Part shown: piece after piece, positions 33,861 through 45,070 of the stretch
Numbering within the stretch: the stretch's first letter is position 1
Layout: every line of letters begins with the position of its first letter
Assembly (NCBI GenBank): GCA_947683425.1
Contig: CANTUQ010000073.1
Location: 7,722,501 to 7,786,500 of the forward strand
Length of the DNA stretch: 64,000 bases
Direction of reading: 5' to 3'
From: Excoecaria cochinchinensis
Lineage: Eukaryota; Streptophyta; Magnoliopsida; Malpighiales; Euphorbiaceae
Made by a program: the position numbers and the translations under genes
Notes under the pieces: model-generated
Database searches by the model: none
What the model saw: the letters and a program-made list of their open reading frames with translations, nothing else
Told to the model about the DNA's origin: nothing

Positions 33861-34370
33861 GTTAATTACGTTTGTGGTCATCGAATTTTGGGGCTTATAA
33901 CTAAATGGTCATAATGAAATAATTTGTAACATAAAAATCATCAAAATTTTATTTTATTTCAATTAAGGTAAAAATTACCGAAAAATAAATTTTTCGTCAC
34001 CTGATGGTACAAATATGCCACATCATCAGTGATCTTCTAGAATGCGCCCAGTCAGCATGCTATGTGGGGAATTGACACATTAGCAAGATTTCTTTTTTGT
34101 CTTTTTGTATAGGTTGGCATGGTACTTGTTGATGTGTCAATTCCTCCATGTAGGTGGGCCATATGACATCCTGATTGGGCACATTATAAAAGATCACTGA
34201 TCACGTGGCATGCTTGCGTGGCCCTCCGGTGACAGAAAATTAAATTTTCGGTTATTTTTACCTTAATTGAAATAAAACAAAAGTTTGATGATTTTTGTGT
34301 TACAAATTATTTTATTATGATCATTTGGTTATAAGCCCCAAAATTTGATGACCACAGACGTAATTAACCC
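33860..34370. mobile_element. Foldback MULE-type MITE (511 bp)
   Basis: The outer 110 bases or so form inverted repeats: the left end begins GGTTAATTACGTTTGTGGTC and the right end reversed begins GGGTTAATTACGTCTGTGGT. It is flanked by 11-bp near-identical duplications, ATGGGAGACAT (33849-33859) and ATGGGAGATAT (34371-34381). Long inverted repeats with a 9-11 bp duplication are characteristic of Mutator-like elements. The interior also folds (GATCTTCTAGAATG..., TAAAAGATCACTGATCA). There is no gene. Confidence 0.87.
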
Positions 34371-35420
34371 ATGGGAGATATCAATTTATTTTAAATGTTT
34401 ACTATGTGCCTAACATGAGAAGTAACATCTTGAGTCTTGGACAACTATTGGAGAAAGGCTATGATATTCACATGAAAGGTGATAATCTTTCTGTCAAGGA
34501 TGAGAGGAATATTCTAAACATTAAAGTACCAATGACAAAGAATAGAATGTTCCTAATCAATATAGAAAATGATGTTACAAAATGTCTGAAATCTTGCTAC
34601 AAGGACGCATCATGGTTATGGCATCTTCAATTTGGGCATCTCAATTTTGGAGGATTGTAGTTGTTGTCCAAAAAGAAGATGGTGAGGGGACTGCCAAACA
34701 TCAATCATCCTGATCAACTTTGTGAAGGTTGTCTACTTGGGAAGTATTTCAGAAAATCAATTCCAAAGCTGTCAAACTCAAGAGCGAAAAAGCCACTAGA
34801 GCTTATACATGCAGGTGTTTGTGGACCGATCAGCCCAAGTTCATTTGGTAAAAGTAATTACTTCCTTCCTTTTATTGATGATTTTTCAAGAAAAACATGG
34901 GTATCTTTTTTGAAGCATAAATTAGAAGTTTTTGAAGTATTCAAGAAATTTAAAGCTATGGTGGAAAATGAAAGTGGCCAAAAGATTAAAGCAATGAGAT
35001 CTAATCAAGGAGGAGAATTCACTTCTAAGGAGTTTCAAAAATTCTATGAAACAAATGGAATTCGAAGACCATTGACAGTCCCAAGATCCCCCTAACAAAA
35101 TGGAATCGCAGAAAGGAAAAATAGAACTATCCTTGACATGGCACGAAGCATGCTCAAATGCAAGAAATTGCCAAAAGAGTTTTGGGCTGAAGCTATGGCA
35201 ACAACTGTCTACTTGTCCAATTGATCTGACACCACAAGAAGCATGGAGTGGAAGAAAACCAGGCATCTCACACCTAAGAGTATTCGGAAGCATAGCTCAT
35301 GTTCATATATCGGATGAAAGAAGAACCAAGCTTGATGTTAAAGTGAAAGATTCATCTTCATCGGCTATGATGCAAGTTCAAAAGGCTACAAGCTGTACAA
35401 TCCAAATAATGGGAAGATCA
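34371..35420 (+). pseudogene. Copia pre-integrase and integrase
   Basis: 34406-34660 is the GAG-pre-integrase end (NMRSNILSLGQLLEKGYDI, LWHLQFGHLNFGGL). From 34661 come the HHCC remainder (CEGCLLGKYFRKSIPK) and the core (HAGVCGPISPSSFGKSNYF, where the first catalytic Asp appears as Ala-Gly; FIDDFSRKTWVSFLKHK; RSNQGGEFTSKEFQKF; then QNGIAERKNRTI with Glu). A TAA stop at 35094 and a frameshift near 35220 follow. The domain end (WSGRKPGISHLRVFGS) is in 35226-35290. Confidence 0.92.
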
Positions 35421-37230
35421 TAATCAGCCGAGATGTCATATTTGATGAAGAAGGTGAATGGGAATTCAATTCTCCCACAGACGACTTCAACTTCTTTCCA
35501 ATTGATGAAAATGAGCAAGGTCCAGTTGAGTAACCAGAAGAAGTTCAGCAAGAGGTTGCTACACCACCTACTTCACCAATAGCAACTATCCATGAAGATG
35601 AATCGGCTTTATCATCTTCAACTGGTAGTCCAAATGAAAAAGTTGTGCAACGTACAAGAAGTCTTCGAGATCTATATGAAGTAACTGAATAGTTAGATAA
35701 TCTTACGTTATTTTATCTTTTTGCTAATTATGAACCAGTTAACTTCCAAGAAGTTACACAAGATGAAAAATGGAGAAATGCACTGGATGAAGAAATTAAG
35801 GCCATTGAAAAGAATGGCACATGGGAACTCACTTCACTTCCAAAAGGACACAAGCCAATTGGTGTCAAATGGGTCTACAAAGTGAAAAAGAATACAAATG
35901 GAGAGGTTGAAAGATACAAGGTGAGACTTGTTGCAAAAGGATACAGTCAAAGAGGTGGCATTGACTATGATGAGGTATTTACTCCTATTGAATGCTTAGA
36001 GACTGTTAGACTAATTATTTCTCTAGCAGCTCAAAATAGGTGGAAGATTCACCAGATGGATGTGAAGTCTACTTTTCTGAATGGAGTACTTGAAGAAGAA
36101 GTCTACATTGAACAACCAATGGGTTATGTCGTGGAAAGACATGAAAATAAAGTTCTAAATTTGAAGAAGGCTCTTCACAGATTAAAACAAGCACCAAGAG
36201 CTTGGAACAACTGCATCAACAAATACTTCCAACAAAATGGCTTCATCAAATGTCCATATGAACATGCTCTCTACTTCAAAATTAAAGATGGAGATGTCTT
36301 AATTATATGCCAATGTGTGGATGATTTAATCTTCACCGGAAGCAACCCCAACATGTTCAAAGATTTCAAGAAAGAAATGGCAAAAGAGTTCGAGATGACA
36401 GACATTGGGCTTATGGCATACTATCTTGGCATTGAAGTTAAACAACAAGAAGATGGAGTTTTTATCTCACAAGAAAGTTACACAAAGGAGATTCTTAAGA
36501 AGTTCAAAATGGAGAACCACAAACCGATAAGCACAACAGTAGAATGTGGAGTTAAATTATCCAAGAATGATGAAAAAGAAAGCGTGGATCCAACATACGT
36601 TAAAAGTTTAGTTGGAAGCTTATGCTATCTGACATGCATGAGGCCTGATATTCTCTACACAGTTGGATTGGTTAGCCGCTACATGGAATCTCCAACAACC
36701 ACTCATCTCAAAGTCGCAAAGAGAATTCTTCGCTACCTCAAAGGTACAATCAACTTTGGGTTGTCCTATTCTATTTCTAATGATTACAAGCTTGTTGGAT
36801 ATAGCGACAGTGATTAGAGAGGATATTTAGATGATAGAAAAAGCACTACAAAATTTGTATTCTTTATGGGAGATACTGCTTTCACATGGCTGTCAAAAAA
36901 ATAACCAATCATCACACTCTCAACTTGTGAAGCTGAGTATGTAGCCGCAACTTTAGCTGTTTGTCATGCAGTCTAGTTGAGAAACTTATTGAAGGAGCTA
37001 AACTTGGTACAAGAAGAACCAATAAAGATTGGTGTTGATAACAAATCAACAATTGCTATAGCAAAGAATCCAGTGTTTCGTGATCGATCAAAGCACATAG
37101 ATACTTGATTCCATTACATTAGAGAATGCATTGCAAGAAAGGATGTACAAATTGAGTATGTTAAGTCACATGATCAAATTGCTAACATCTTTACTAAGCT
37201 ATTGAAATATTAAGATTTTGCGAGATAAGG
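35421..37230 (+). pseudogene. Copia reverse transcriptase and RNase H
   Basis: The linker (SRDVIFDEEGEWEF) is followed by RT motifs WVYKVKKNTNGEVERYKVRL, MDVKSTFLNGVLEEEVYIEQ, LKQAPRAW, the active box CVDDL (usually YVDDL) and MAYYLGIEVKQ. RNase H follows with stops: GYSDSD, a stop, RGYLDDRKSTT, STCEAEYVAA, DNKSTIAIAKNPVF, RSKHIDT, a stop, FHYIRE. 35882-36817 is open for 311 codons. Later stops at 36815, 36902, 36975 and 37108 are each one transition from Trp, Gln, Trp and Arg codons. Confidence 0.94.
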
Positions 37231-37267
37231 AATTTGCTTGTTCTTATAAAACAAGTTTAAGGGGGAG

Positions 37268-37644
37268 TGTTGAAGTATAAACTTGTTTTAAAAATCCAAG
37301 TTTAATCAGTCCAAATGATGAAGCTCAGCTCAAAGAACCTTCTAATATTTTTCACATGATGAATTACAGGTCAAGGGTTGGTTAGATGGTTAAAAATTGT
37401 GTTACAAATGTATGGTTTTTATGGTATATGTAAGTCTAAGTTAGGTATGTATTAGGTGTGTTTATATGGCTTGTATTAATCTTGTGTTAGTATAAATACC
37501 CCCTCCCTTTCTACAATGTAGGAAAAAGAAAAAAAAAAAAGAAAAATTCAGTAATAAGAATTTGAGAGAGTTGTAGAAAATGTTCTTGAGTGTTTTTGAG
37601 TTTTTTTTTTTTACTTCAATTTTGAAATTCATTCTTTTCCAACA
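37268..37644 (+). repeat. 3' LTR of the plus-strand copia
   Basis: It aligns with 31929-32304 with small indels, mainly longer A and T runs at about 37535 and 37600. The PPT AAGGGGGAG abuts its start. Confidence 0.93.
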
Positions 37645-38487
37645 CGTGTCTGGGTGCTATAAAGATGCATAGCTTGAATTATTTATGTGTTTCATAGGAG
37701 AAGGATAATTATATAAGGGGGATTGCAGTGTTAAAGGACCATAATAAGTGAAGTTGGCCTGCAGTGAATAGCCTCCTATAAATTGACTGGATAACTCATC
37801 GATGGCAAAACATCAATGCAATGTGATTCTGCACCCACACATTTGCCAAGGGCCAGGGGATCTGGAATTAGAACTATCACGGGCTGAGTTTCATCAATAT
37901 CCACAAAGATTGCTAGAGGCTGATCATGTCTGAGCTGGATTCGGCAGCGAAGGACATGGTGAGGCAGTGACTGATTGATTCAAGAGAACCCTTAAGAAGA
38001 ATCTCAAGTGCAATAGATCCAAGTGTGAATTTAGAGCAGTGATTATGCTATGATATTCATTGCATATGTTTCTGTATATTATGGCTTTCTGTAAATATTG
38101 AGAAATGGTAAAATCTCCCTTCTTTAATTCCTACAATCCGATGTGCAATTGTAATGTCTATTTTGAAACTTAGAACCAAACGCATTGGTAAGAGCATCCC
38201 AAACTTCTTAAGAGGATTTTAATCCAATTACGTACAAGAAACCTCCTATGTGAATGATGAGAGCAACTTGTTGTGAAACATTTGGTCTTTCTTGAACCAA
38301 ACGTCAAATTTGGATTGAGTTTTCGTGGTGTAGGATTGCTGCCAGCAATAAATCCATTATGATTTTGATAGTTTAATAATGGAAGGAATTGCATCTTCCA
38401 AGCAAAGTAATGTTTGGTTTTCAATTTTGTGTTGAAGGTGTAGGTTGTCAAAGAAGACACGAGGTCAGTGGAAAGATCGGAAGACAA
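37645..38487 (-). pseudogene. Ale/Retrofit-type copia gag remnant
   Basis: The minus-strand frame 38487-38170 reads TKLKTKHYFAWKMQFLPLLN and YQNHNGFIAGSNPTP, the beginning of a copia gag (substrate-binding-like domain with the WK.QF.PLL.. motif). Leftwards, the gag middle is partly recognisable as KKGDFTISQYLQKA. The stretch 37645-37900 has no assignable motif. It continues at 31928 on the far side of the plus-strand copia. Confidence 0.65.
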
Positions 38488-38522
38488 AGAAATTGCGGCT
38501 AGGCATTATAGCTTTACTACCA

Positions 38523-38694
38523 TGTTAAAGTTTGAGTTTTGTTGAATAAATCATATGTATTACAACATTTGAGCACGACATAATATATAAGATAATTATT
38601 AGCTACCTAGTTAACTTTGAGTGGAAGACTAATAAAGGAAATATACATACAAGGAATGGGATATATACAAAAGGAAAGATAATATTCTGGAACA
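38523..38694 (-). repeat. Possible short LTR of the Ale/Retrofit-type copia
   Basis: TGTTAAAG to GGAACA spans 172 bp. Inside it on the minus strand, a PBS-like TGGTAGTAAAGC follows the CA end, next to the gag. Ale-type LTRs are typically short. No second copy is in the window to confirm the ends. Confidence 0.5.
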
Positions 38695-39017
38695 AATATA
38701 TTTCTTAAAATTATAAACAACTTACTCTATAGATCCATTTTTATTATTTTGAAGTTTATATTTATTTTTATTTTTTTTAATACACACAAGCCTATATTAT
38801 ATATGTTAATTTGTGAGTTCATATATATCAAATACTTTATAATGATATGAAGTGCCACATATTAATATGAAAATCAGTATTAATTACCTAACTGCATCCA
38901 TGCATAATAGATAGGGAAAGGGATATAATTTTGAAATAAAAAGGTAAGTGCAAACATCGACTCTAAATAAAAAATGAATATAATAGATTAAATAAGTGGT
39001 AAATTAAAACAAGTATA
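38695..39017. other. AT-rich intergenic DNA
   Basis: I see no gene, repeat or element boundary in this stretch. Confidence 0.6.
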
Positions 39018-39027
39018 TGAAATTATT
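39018..39027. other. Target-site duplication TGAAATTATT, left
   Basis: It is repeated exactly at 39533-39542 on the other side of the foldback element. Confidence 0.9.
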
Positions 39028-39532
39028 GAGTTAATTTCACTTACGGTCACTCAACTTATCACTTATCGCGTAAAAGTAGCCGACTTTTTTTTTCGACTTA
39101 AATGTCACTGAACTTTTAACATTTTTCCAAAAAAGTCATGTCCACCGGAATCCGGCGAAGACCCTTGCCGGATTGATAACTTGGTAAAACTACGTGTCGT
39201 TTAATAGTATCTCCAACAAATGCTATATCTTAGTCAATTTCACTCACGGTCACGCAACTTATCATTTATCGCGGAAAAGTAACCAACTTTATTTTTTTCC
39301 AACTTAAATGTCACTGAATTTCTAATATTTTTGCAAAAAAATCATGTATCTACTATTTATTGACACGTGTCATATGCCATGTCATTAATCCGGCAAGGGT
39401 TCTCGCCGGATTCCGGTTTACATAACTTTTTTGCAAAAAGTTAGAAGTTCAGTGACATTTAAGTCAGAAAAAAAAGTCGGTTACTTTTGCGCGATAAGTG
39501 ATAAGTTGAGTGACCATGAGTGAAATTGACCC
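39028..39532. mobile_element. Foldback MULE-type MITE (505 bp)
   Basis: The ends are inverted copies: left GAGTTAATTTCACTTACGG, right reversed GGGTCAATTTCACTCATGG. Similarity extends for about 115 bases including CAACTTATCACTTATCGCG. A perfect 10-bp duplication surrounds it, typical of Mutator-like insertion. A third copy of the end sequence, in direct orientation to the left end, begins at about 39228. The interior includes two inverted GGCAAGGGT-type blocks around 39170 and 39400. It encodes nothing. Confidence 0.9.
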
Positions 39533-39542
39533 TGAAATTATT

Positions 39543-41121
39543 TATGTATTAAGACATTATGAAACAATTATTAAACGGCTTAATACATAAGCATGCATGT
39601 GAATTTAGTTTTATAATTTATTAGAATATTTATAATTTAATTATGAGTATTAATGACATATTGAGCGGGTGTTATTTAAGTCACACTATATAGTCAAATA
39701 TGCACATTTGGATTTTCAGTTTAATGGGTAAAGATGCAACTGGCAAGTTCTCTCTCAAAATAAAAGAATTTTAAAATGGAATAGACTATTAGTATTAGAG
39801 TCCCGATATGATGCATGTCTGCAAATTTAACTAGAGATGGAAGAAGACATGCATATCGAAAAGAAAAATTAAAATTTGTCCAAATCTAATCAAGTTAAAG
39901 CGCGTGCGTTGCTGAAGATGTATTTTCTTCCATAATCAAGTAATGAGATCCATATGTATTTCCTCCCATGGTTGGGGTAAGGTAGTAATGATGATCAATT
40001 CCAGGTTCGAAGCGTGGAGTCTGGGTGTTTAGGAGTAGCTCCTGTTGGATAATATGAAGTTAAATATTAAGGAAGTATGCAGAATAATGGATTTGTTAAA
40101 CCTAATAAGTTTTGATGACTTATGATGAACCTTATTCCATAAGCTTTTGTGGGGGAATGATAAGTGAAAAATAGATCATAATAGATAAAAGGGGATGAGA
40201 AGGATGGAAGAAACATATCTTCAATGGAATGCACCAATCGCGAACAATTTCATGGAGATGAAGATGATAGAGTTGTTAGACTGGGCTATGCCATGGGCTT
40301 AACAAAATAGGGCCCATACAAGTACCTTAACAAAGAAAAAAATATGAAATACATAACATTTTTTTTAAATCTTAGAACATTGTGACCTCAAAATGACATC
40401 AATCACTCTCTTCCCATTATTATAGAGTGGTGCTTCCATCCGCCGGTGCTTTTGACAAGCAAAGATATGCGCACTTGGATTTATACCATCTAATCCTAAT
40501 TATCCAAATTTTTATATTTGTTTACTGGTTACCTGTTGTTTTGATAGTAGAGTGAGAAGGGTGCTAATTGATATGATGTCATTTAAGATTTAAAGGAAAA
40601 TTGGGTCTCAACTGAATGTTCCTTCCACGATTTAGTCCTCGTCTGAATCTCAAAATGAAAACCCTGTCAGATCATTTAATCACTTGATTAACTCCAATCA
40701 CTGTGTTTCACTGTCGAGAATGATTTTATCAAATGGTTTATCAAAGTGGATCCAGCTCCAATTTTTCCCTTTTCAAAGTCTCATTGTCGAATCCTTCCCC
40801 GTTGGTAAATCCTCTGACGTCCGATGGCGAAAAGGAGGATCGCTGAAGGGTGTATGTTTCAGAAGTTGGCTTTTTGTTGCCTTTTTTATTTTTTTTTTAA
40901 TTTGTTGGCTTTACGATCAATCGCTTGAATTCCTTTTTGACTTCTTATGGGTTTTGTATAAAAGAAAAGGTTGGATTCCCCATCCATATCTATCCTATTT
41001 TCTCTCCGTCTTCAAATTATCATTAGTGTGCTAAACTGCAACTTCTTAAATTGTAATGGTTATATGTTATGCTTAATAGGATTTGATGAATCTTCAAAAT
41101 TCCTATAACCCATGCTTTGAT
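39543..41121. other. Intergenic DNA without recognisable genes
   Basis: Mostly AT-rich. The longest open frame (40684-41034, plus, 116 codons) has a hydrophobic Phe/Leu/Trp-rich middle and no family resemblance; I do not call it. Confidence 0.6.
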
Positions 41122-41129
41122 TTATAGTA
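41122..41129. other. Imperfect 8-bp target duplication, left (TTATAGTA)
   Basis: It compares with TTCTAGTT at 43767-43774 (6 of 8 bases), consistent with an old hAT insertion. Confidence 0.6.
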
Positions 41130-43766
41130 CAAGGGCAGAGCCAGAATTAGTCCACGAGAGGGGCTTAGAATAATCATAAAAAACATTCTTATTAAAAATT
41201 ATAGCATACTAATAAAATGCATAGAAACTTTCATTTTAACTGTGCACGACTAGTTTTTCCACAATCAAAGTCCTCAATAACTAGATTCATATCTAGTTTT
41301 CTAGTCAAGTCCCTTTTGACAAAGAGAATCAAACTATCAGCCAAAAATTCATCTTCCATTTTTCTGCGAATCAAACTAGCAAACTGGATTTTATATGCTT
41401 TATATCTGAAAATGTCCGTTTTGTGGTAACTAAAGAAGCAGGAAGAGTTAGCATTAGCCGAATCGACCGAAAAAATAGTTGATAAGTTTTCACTCTATTT
41501 GTACGAACCCATGCTACAGATAAGTCAAAAAACAAACTAATTTGTCCTAAGGTTTGCATCAGTGGTGACATCTTTCTTACAATGTTGCAATTCAAGTTGG
41601 AGCGCATGAATTTCTTGATCACCAAAGTCCTGAGGATAAAATTTAGATGCAAGCCTACAAATATCCCCAATATTGAATGAGCTGAATGAATCATCAGGAT
41701 TTAAAGCCTGACTGGGTGCAAGAAATTCCATTGTAGAATCATTGAACCTGGTATTTAACTCCACTATCTAACAATCTATCGTTTGGTTAAAAATCTCAAA
41801 ATGATAATAATGCTTAATTGAGATATGTTGCTCATGCTGACGATATCGATCAATAGTATAAGGTTTACTAATGTCAGGAAAGTCAACATTGTTATGCACA
41901 AAGAATAATTGAACTTCATTTATGAATTTAGCCCATCCATCTTGTCTCAATTCATTACGTATAGTCTTTGTGCTTGAGACTAATCGCACATCTGTTAAAA
42001 TATTTTGATCCTTGCGTTGTAACGACTGGCAAAGTAAATCAATTGTTTTGAAAATGGAGTCCATGAGATACAAATGGAAAACAAAGTCAAAACTCTTGGC
42101 CACTACATAAAGACCATCAGCCTCCCTACGCAATTTAGATTGTTGTTCATTTTCAGCAAGATCAATAAGCACCTTACTTACTATAGCATACATGTCGATC
42201 ATATTTCTCACAGTTTGATAGTGAGAACTCCAACAAGTTGTCCCCAGTCTGTGCAAAGCACCAATTTGGTTAGTCCTACTACCAGATTAGCTGCAGCAAT
42301 AAGTGTCAATTGCAGACAGTGAGCAAAGCAATGAATATAATAAGCTGATGGATACTCTTTAAGAAACAATGCTTGAAACCTATTCCATACACCCCGCATA
42401 TTGCTAGCCCCATCATATCCTTGGCCTCGCATGTTGTCTAACTGAATGTTGTATTAAAGAAGAGACTTTGATATTTCTCTTTCTAAGGAAACAGCGGTAG
42501 TGTTTTCTACACTTCTAATATCAAAGAATCTCTCCAAACGAGCACCATCCCTATTTACAAATCTCAGAATAATCGCCATTTGCTCTCGTTTTGTCTCATC
42601 TTGTGTTTCATCAACAAGTATACAAAAATAGCCATCTCTAATTTCTTCATGAATCATCTGCCTAACTCTATTTGCTATAATGTTCAAGATCTCTTTTTGA
42701 ATCATTGGAGATGTATATTTTGCATTTTTAGGAGCATTCTCCACAATATCAGCAATTTCTTCACTCACATTTGCTAACTCACTTATGAATTCAATAAAGT
42801 TTCCACGGTTTGATGAACTATAAGATTCATCATGACCTCTAAAAGAACAACTTTGCATAGCTAACCAACAAGGACTCCGAATCAAAGTATGTAAGCACAA
42901 ACGATTTTTCCTAATCTCTTCACTCGATTGAGCATTCAACACCTTATCAATACTATAAGATGAATTCTTCAAATTAGTCACAGCTCTAACACAATTATTG
43001 TGATTTGAATTAGTAAAACCAACATGGCGAATAAATGCACATTTCTTTTTATCATTTACCTTCTTCCAATTGTTAAACCCCCCATCAACCAAAGATGAGC
43101 GAGTCTTTTGATTATCTTTTAACTCAAAAATAAAACATGGATAGAAATAGGCCTTATCACTTGTAGGTGAGTATTCTAACCATGAGAACTATTTAAACAA
43201 ACAATACTGAAATTTATGAAATTGATTTCCAAATTTGGTTTTAGGATATTCAGTAAGTTTACGTTGATAAGACCCCGTTTTGATATAAGCACGTCTAATT
43301 TTATCTTGTTAATTGACTGGGTACTCCCATATTTTCTTCCTTAAACTAGGATCCCTCTTAATCTCAATTGATGAAGAGAAGAATCAGGATTAGCAACCAC
43401 ATTAGGTATAGAAACTGGCGAAGTAGGTGATGAATGTGGAGGTGGGGGTGGAGGTGGGGGAGTAGCTTCAGATGATGGTTGAGGTGGGGAAGGGGCTGAA
43501 GATGGAGGTTGAGGAGGAGGAGGGGGTGGACGTGGAGGAGGAGGTGGATGTGTAGCTTCATCATTCTTCTTTAAAAATGACAAAAGTGAACTTTGTTTTG
43601 ACCTTTTTGTCACACGATCTAACATTCTAAAAGAAAAAAAAAAACATGTATATTCGTCAACACAAATGCACAATTTTTTTTTTACTCCTAATATATACTA
43701 GGTGAATTTTTTTGATTGGTTGGGGGGGACTTCAGCCCCTCAAAGTCCCCCCTGTCTCCGCCTTTG
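41130..43766 (-). mobile_element. hAT transposon with TTF zinc finger transposase, degraded
   Basis: The ends are imperfect inverted repeats: left CAAGGGCAGAGCCAGA, right reversed CAAAGGCGGAGACAGG, the CA.GGGCGGAGCCAG type seen in plant hAT elements. A hAT transposase relic fills the interior on the minus strand. It is 2637 bp long and flanked by 8-bp duplications that match at 6 positions. Confidence 0.82.
41237..43631 (-). pseudogene. hAT transposase (TTF zinc finger, DUF4371-type) pseudogene
   Basis: The start is probably near 43622 (MLDRVTKRSKQSSLLSFLKK), followed by a Pro-rich stretch (43560-43430). A TTF finger region follows (SWLEYSPTSDKAYFYPCFIF, then WKKVNDKKKCAFIRHV, 43210-43030). 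The transposase body has QKEILNIIANRVRQMI, GYFCILVDETQDETKREQM, the GQGYDGASNMRGVWNRFQAL motif, YYIHCFAHCLQLTLIAA, and the dimerisation end (LTLPASLVTTKRTFSDIKHI, 41430-41380). Stops and frame changes occur near 42455, 42235, 41765 and 41540. This type was once active in cut-and-paste DNA transposition; this copy is dead. Confidence 0.92.
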
Positions 43767-43774
43767 TTCTAGTT

Positions 43775-43910
43775 GTATAAGTCTTGCATCTATTATTTTC
43801 AGTTAGTTCTTTAAACTGCCCATTTAGTATCCTTTAGCTATTGCAAAAAATTAATTTTTTGTTTACACAAGATTCTTGCTCTGACTGTGGTTTTGTTATC
43901 ATTTAACATT
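43775..43910. other. Flank of the hAT element, no gene seen
   Basis: AT-rich sequence, possibly intron of the plant gene relic that follows. Confidence 0.5.
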
Positions 43911-43919
43911 TATATAGGT

Positions 43920-44810
43920 TTTACTTAATTCCTTGAGATGGAAAGAATATGATGATGAATCGAGGAGGAAAGAGTTGCTGAACTATTTCTGTAGGTCTTA
44001 AAGCACTTTTCAGAAGGTTTGAACTTATATCTTATATGCTGTCTTTTATACATATGATAATTAAATTTGTATTCCTCTCTATACTATTAGCATGTGTGTG
44101 GTAGATTCTATGTTTGTTAGCTTACTACGGTTGCTACGGTTGTTCTTTATCTATAATATCCCACAATACATCCCTTTTACATGCAAGTAGTCAGTTCATT
44201 GTTTGAAAAGGAATGAAAATAATATCTGATTAACTTATTTATTCGAGTAGCTTAAGAAACAACTAGTATCTTTTCTAATCTGTTGAATTACAATTATGCG
44301 TATTTGACACTATTTTTTTGTAGGTTGATTCTCCCTCTGCATATGTTTATGCAGATGGCAAGATATATAATGCTACTGAATGGTATATTTGCCAGGTAAA
44401 ATAACTTTTTCTGAACACCCGAATTGGTCATTTGAATTTTGCTTGTCATCATGAATGTGAAGATGATTGCTCTTGCATAACTTTTTAGAGTGTATAATAC
44501 AATTGTTCTACTAGGAAATCATACTTGATCCTAGATTATTAATATTTAAATGATTAGGAAAAGAAAACATATGTACAGTAGTTATAGATTAAATGTATCT
44601 TCTATGGAAAATACCAACTTTTATATGTTCTCATACCGGACGAGGGGATGAATATGGTCCAGGGGATGAGCTGTCCAGGAAACGCTCACAAGCCAAGTTT
44701 TGACATTAACACAAGTATTACATCAAAGCATAATACGAGCAAGGGGTCAAGTTCAAAATGGAGAAATGGCCGGAAAACAGCATCTAATATGGAAAAAATG
44801 GTATGATTTA
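43920..44810 (+). pseudogene. Exon-like relics of a plant gene, possibly a DnaJ-family protein
   Basis: Three plus-strand stretches look like exons separated by AT-rich introns. About 43935-44000 reads LRWKEYDDESRRKELLNYF. About 44323-44396 reads VDSPSAYVYADGKIYNATEW and continues YICQ, then GTAAAA (a donor-like site). About 44650-44808 reads GMSCPGNAHKPSFDINTSI and TSKHNTSKGSS. The phrases resemble a conserved plant protein that I associate, without certainty, with the DnaJ family. No start or further exon is visible, so it is a fragment. Confidence 0.4.
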
Positions 44811-45070
44811 AATTCATGGTCCTCTATAAAATTCATGGTACTGATCAGGTCACCATTTATATCATCAATAGGCATTTTGCTTCAAATGATTTATTTTAAT
44901 GCATGCAACGGAATTATATGGTTGGACATTGGGTATTTATCTTATTTTTATGGTATAATATGATTCAATGGTCTCATAAATCTATGCTCATATCTAAAAA
45001 TAGTATTTTTGTATTGTATAATTGATAGCATTAATTATCTGTTCTCCTTCATGAAATCTATCTCCACTAG

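Larger units (their letters stand above)
31929..37644 (+). mobile_element. Ty1/copia retrotransposon, plus strand, with internal MITE
   Basis: LTRs of about 376 bp lie at 31929-32304 and 37268-37644, both starting TGTTGAAGTATAAACTTG and ending TTTTCCAACA. A mutated PBS (TTGGTATTAGAGCA) follows the first, and a PPT (AAGTTTAAGGGGGAG) precedes the second. The order is gag, protease, integrase, RT and RNase H. The element is 5716 bp, of which 511 bp is an inserted foldback element. The flanking 5-mers (TGTAC left, CGTGT right) do not match. Confidence 0.93.

Noticed and set aside
40684..41034. 116-codon plus-strand frame with a hydrophobic middle
   Set aside because: No recognisable motif, and composition typical of T-rich non-coding DNA.
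43341..43673. Proline-rich stretch as a separate extensin-like gene
   Set aside because: It is continuous with the N-terminus of the hAT transposase relic.
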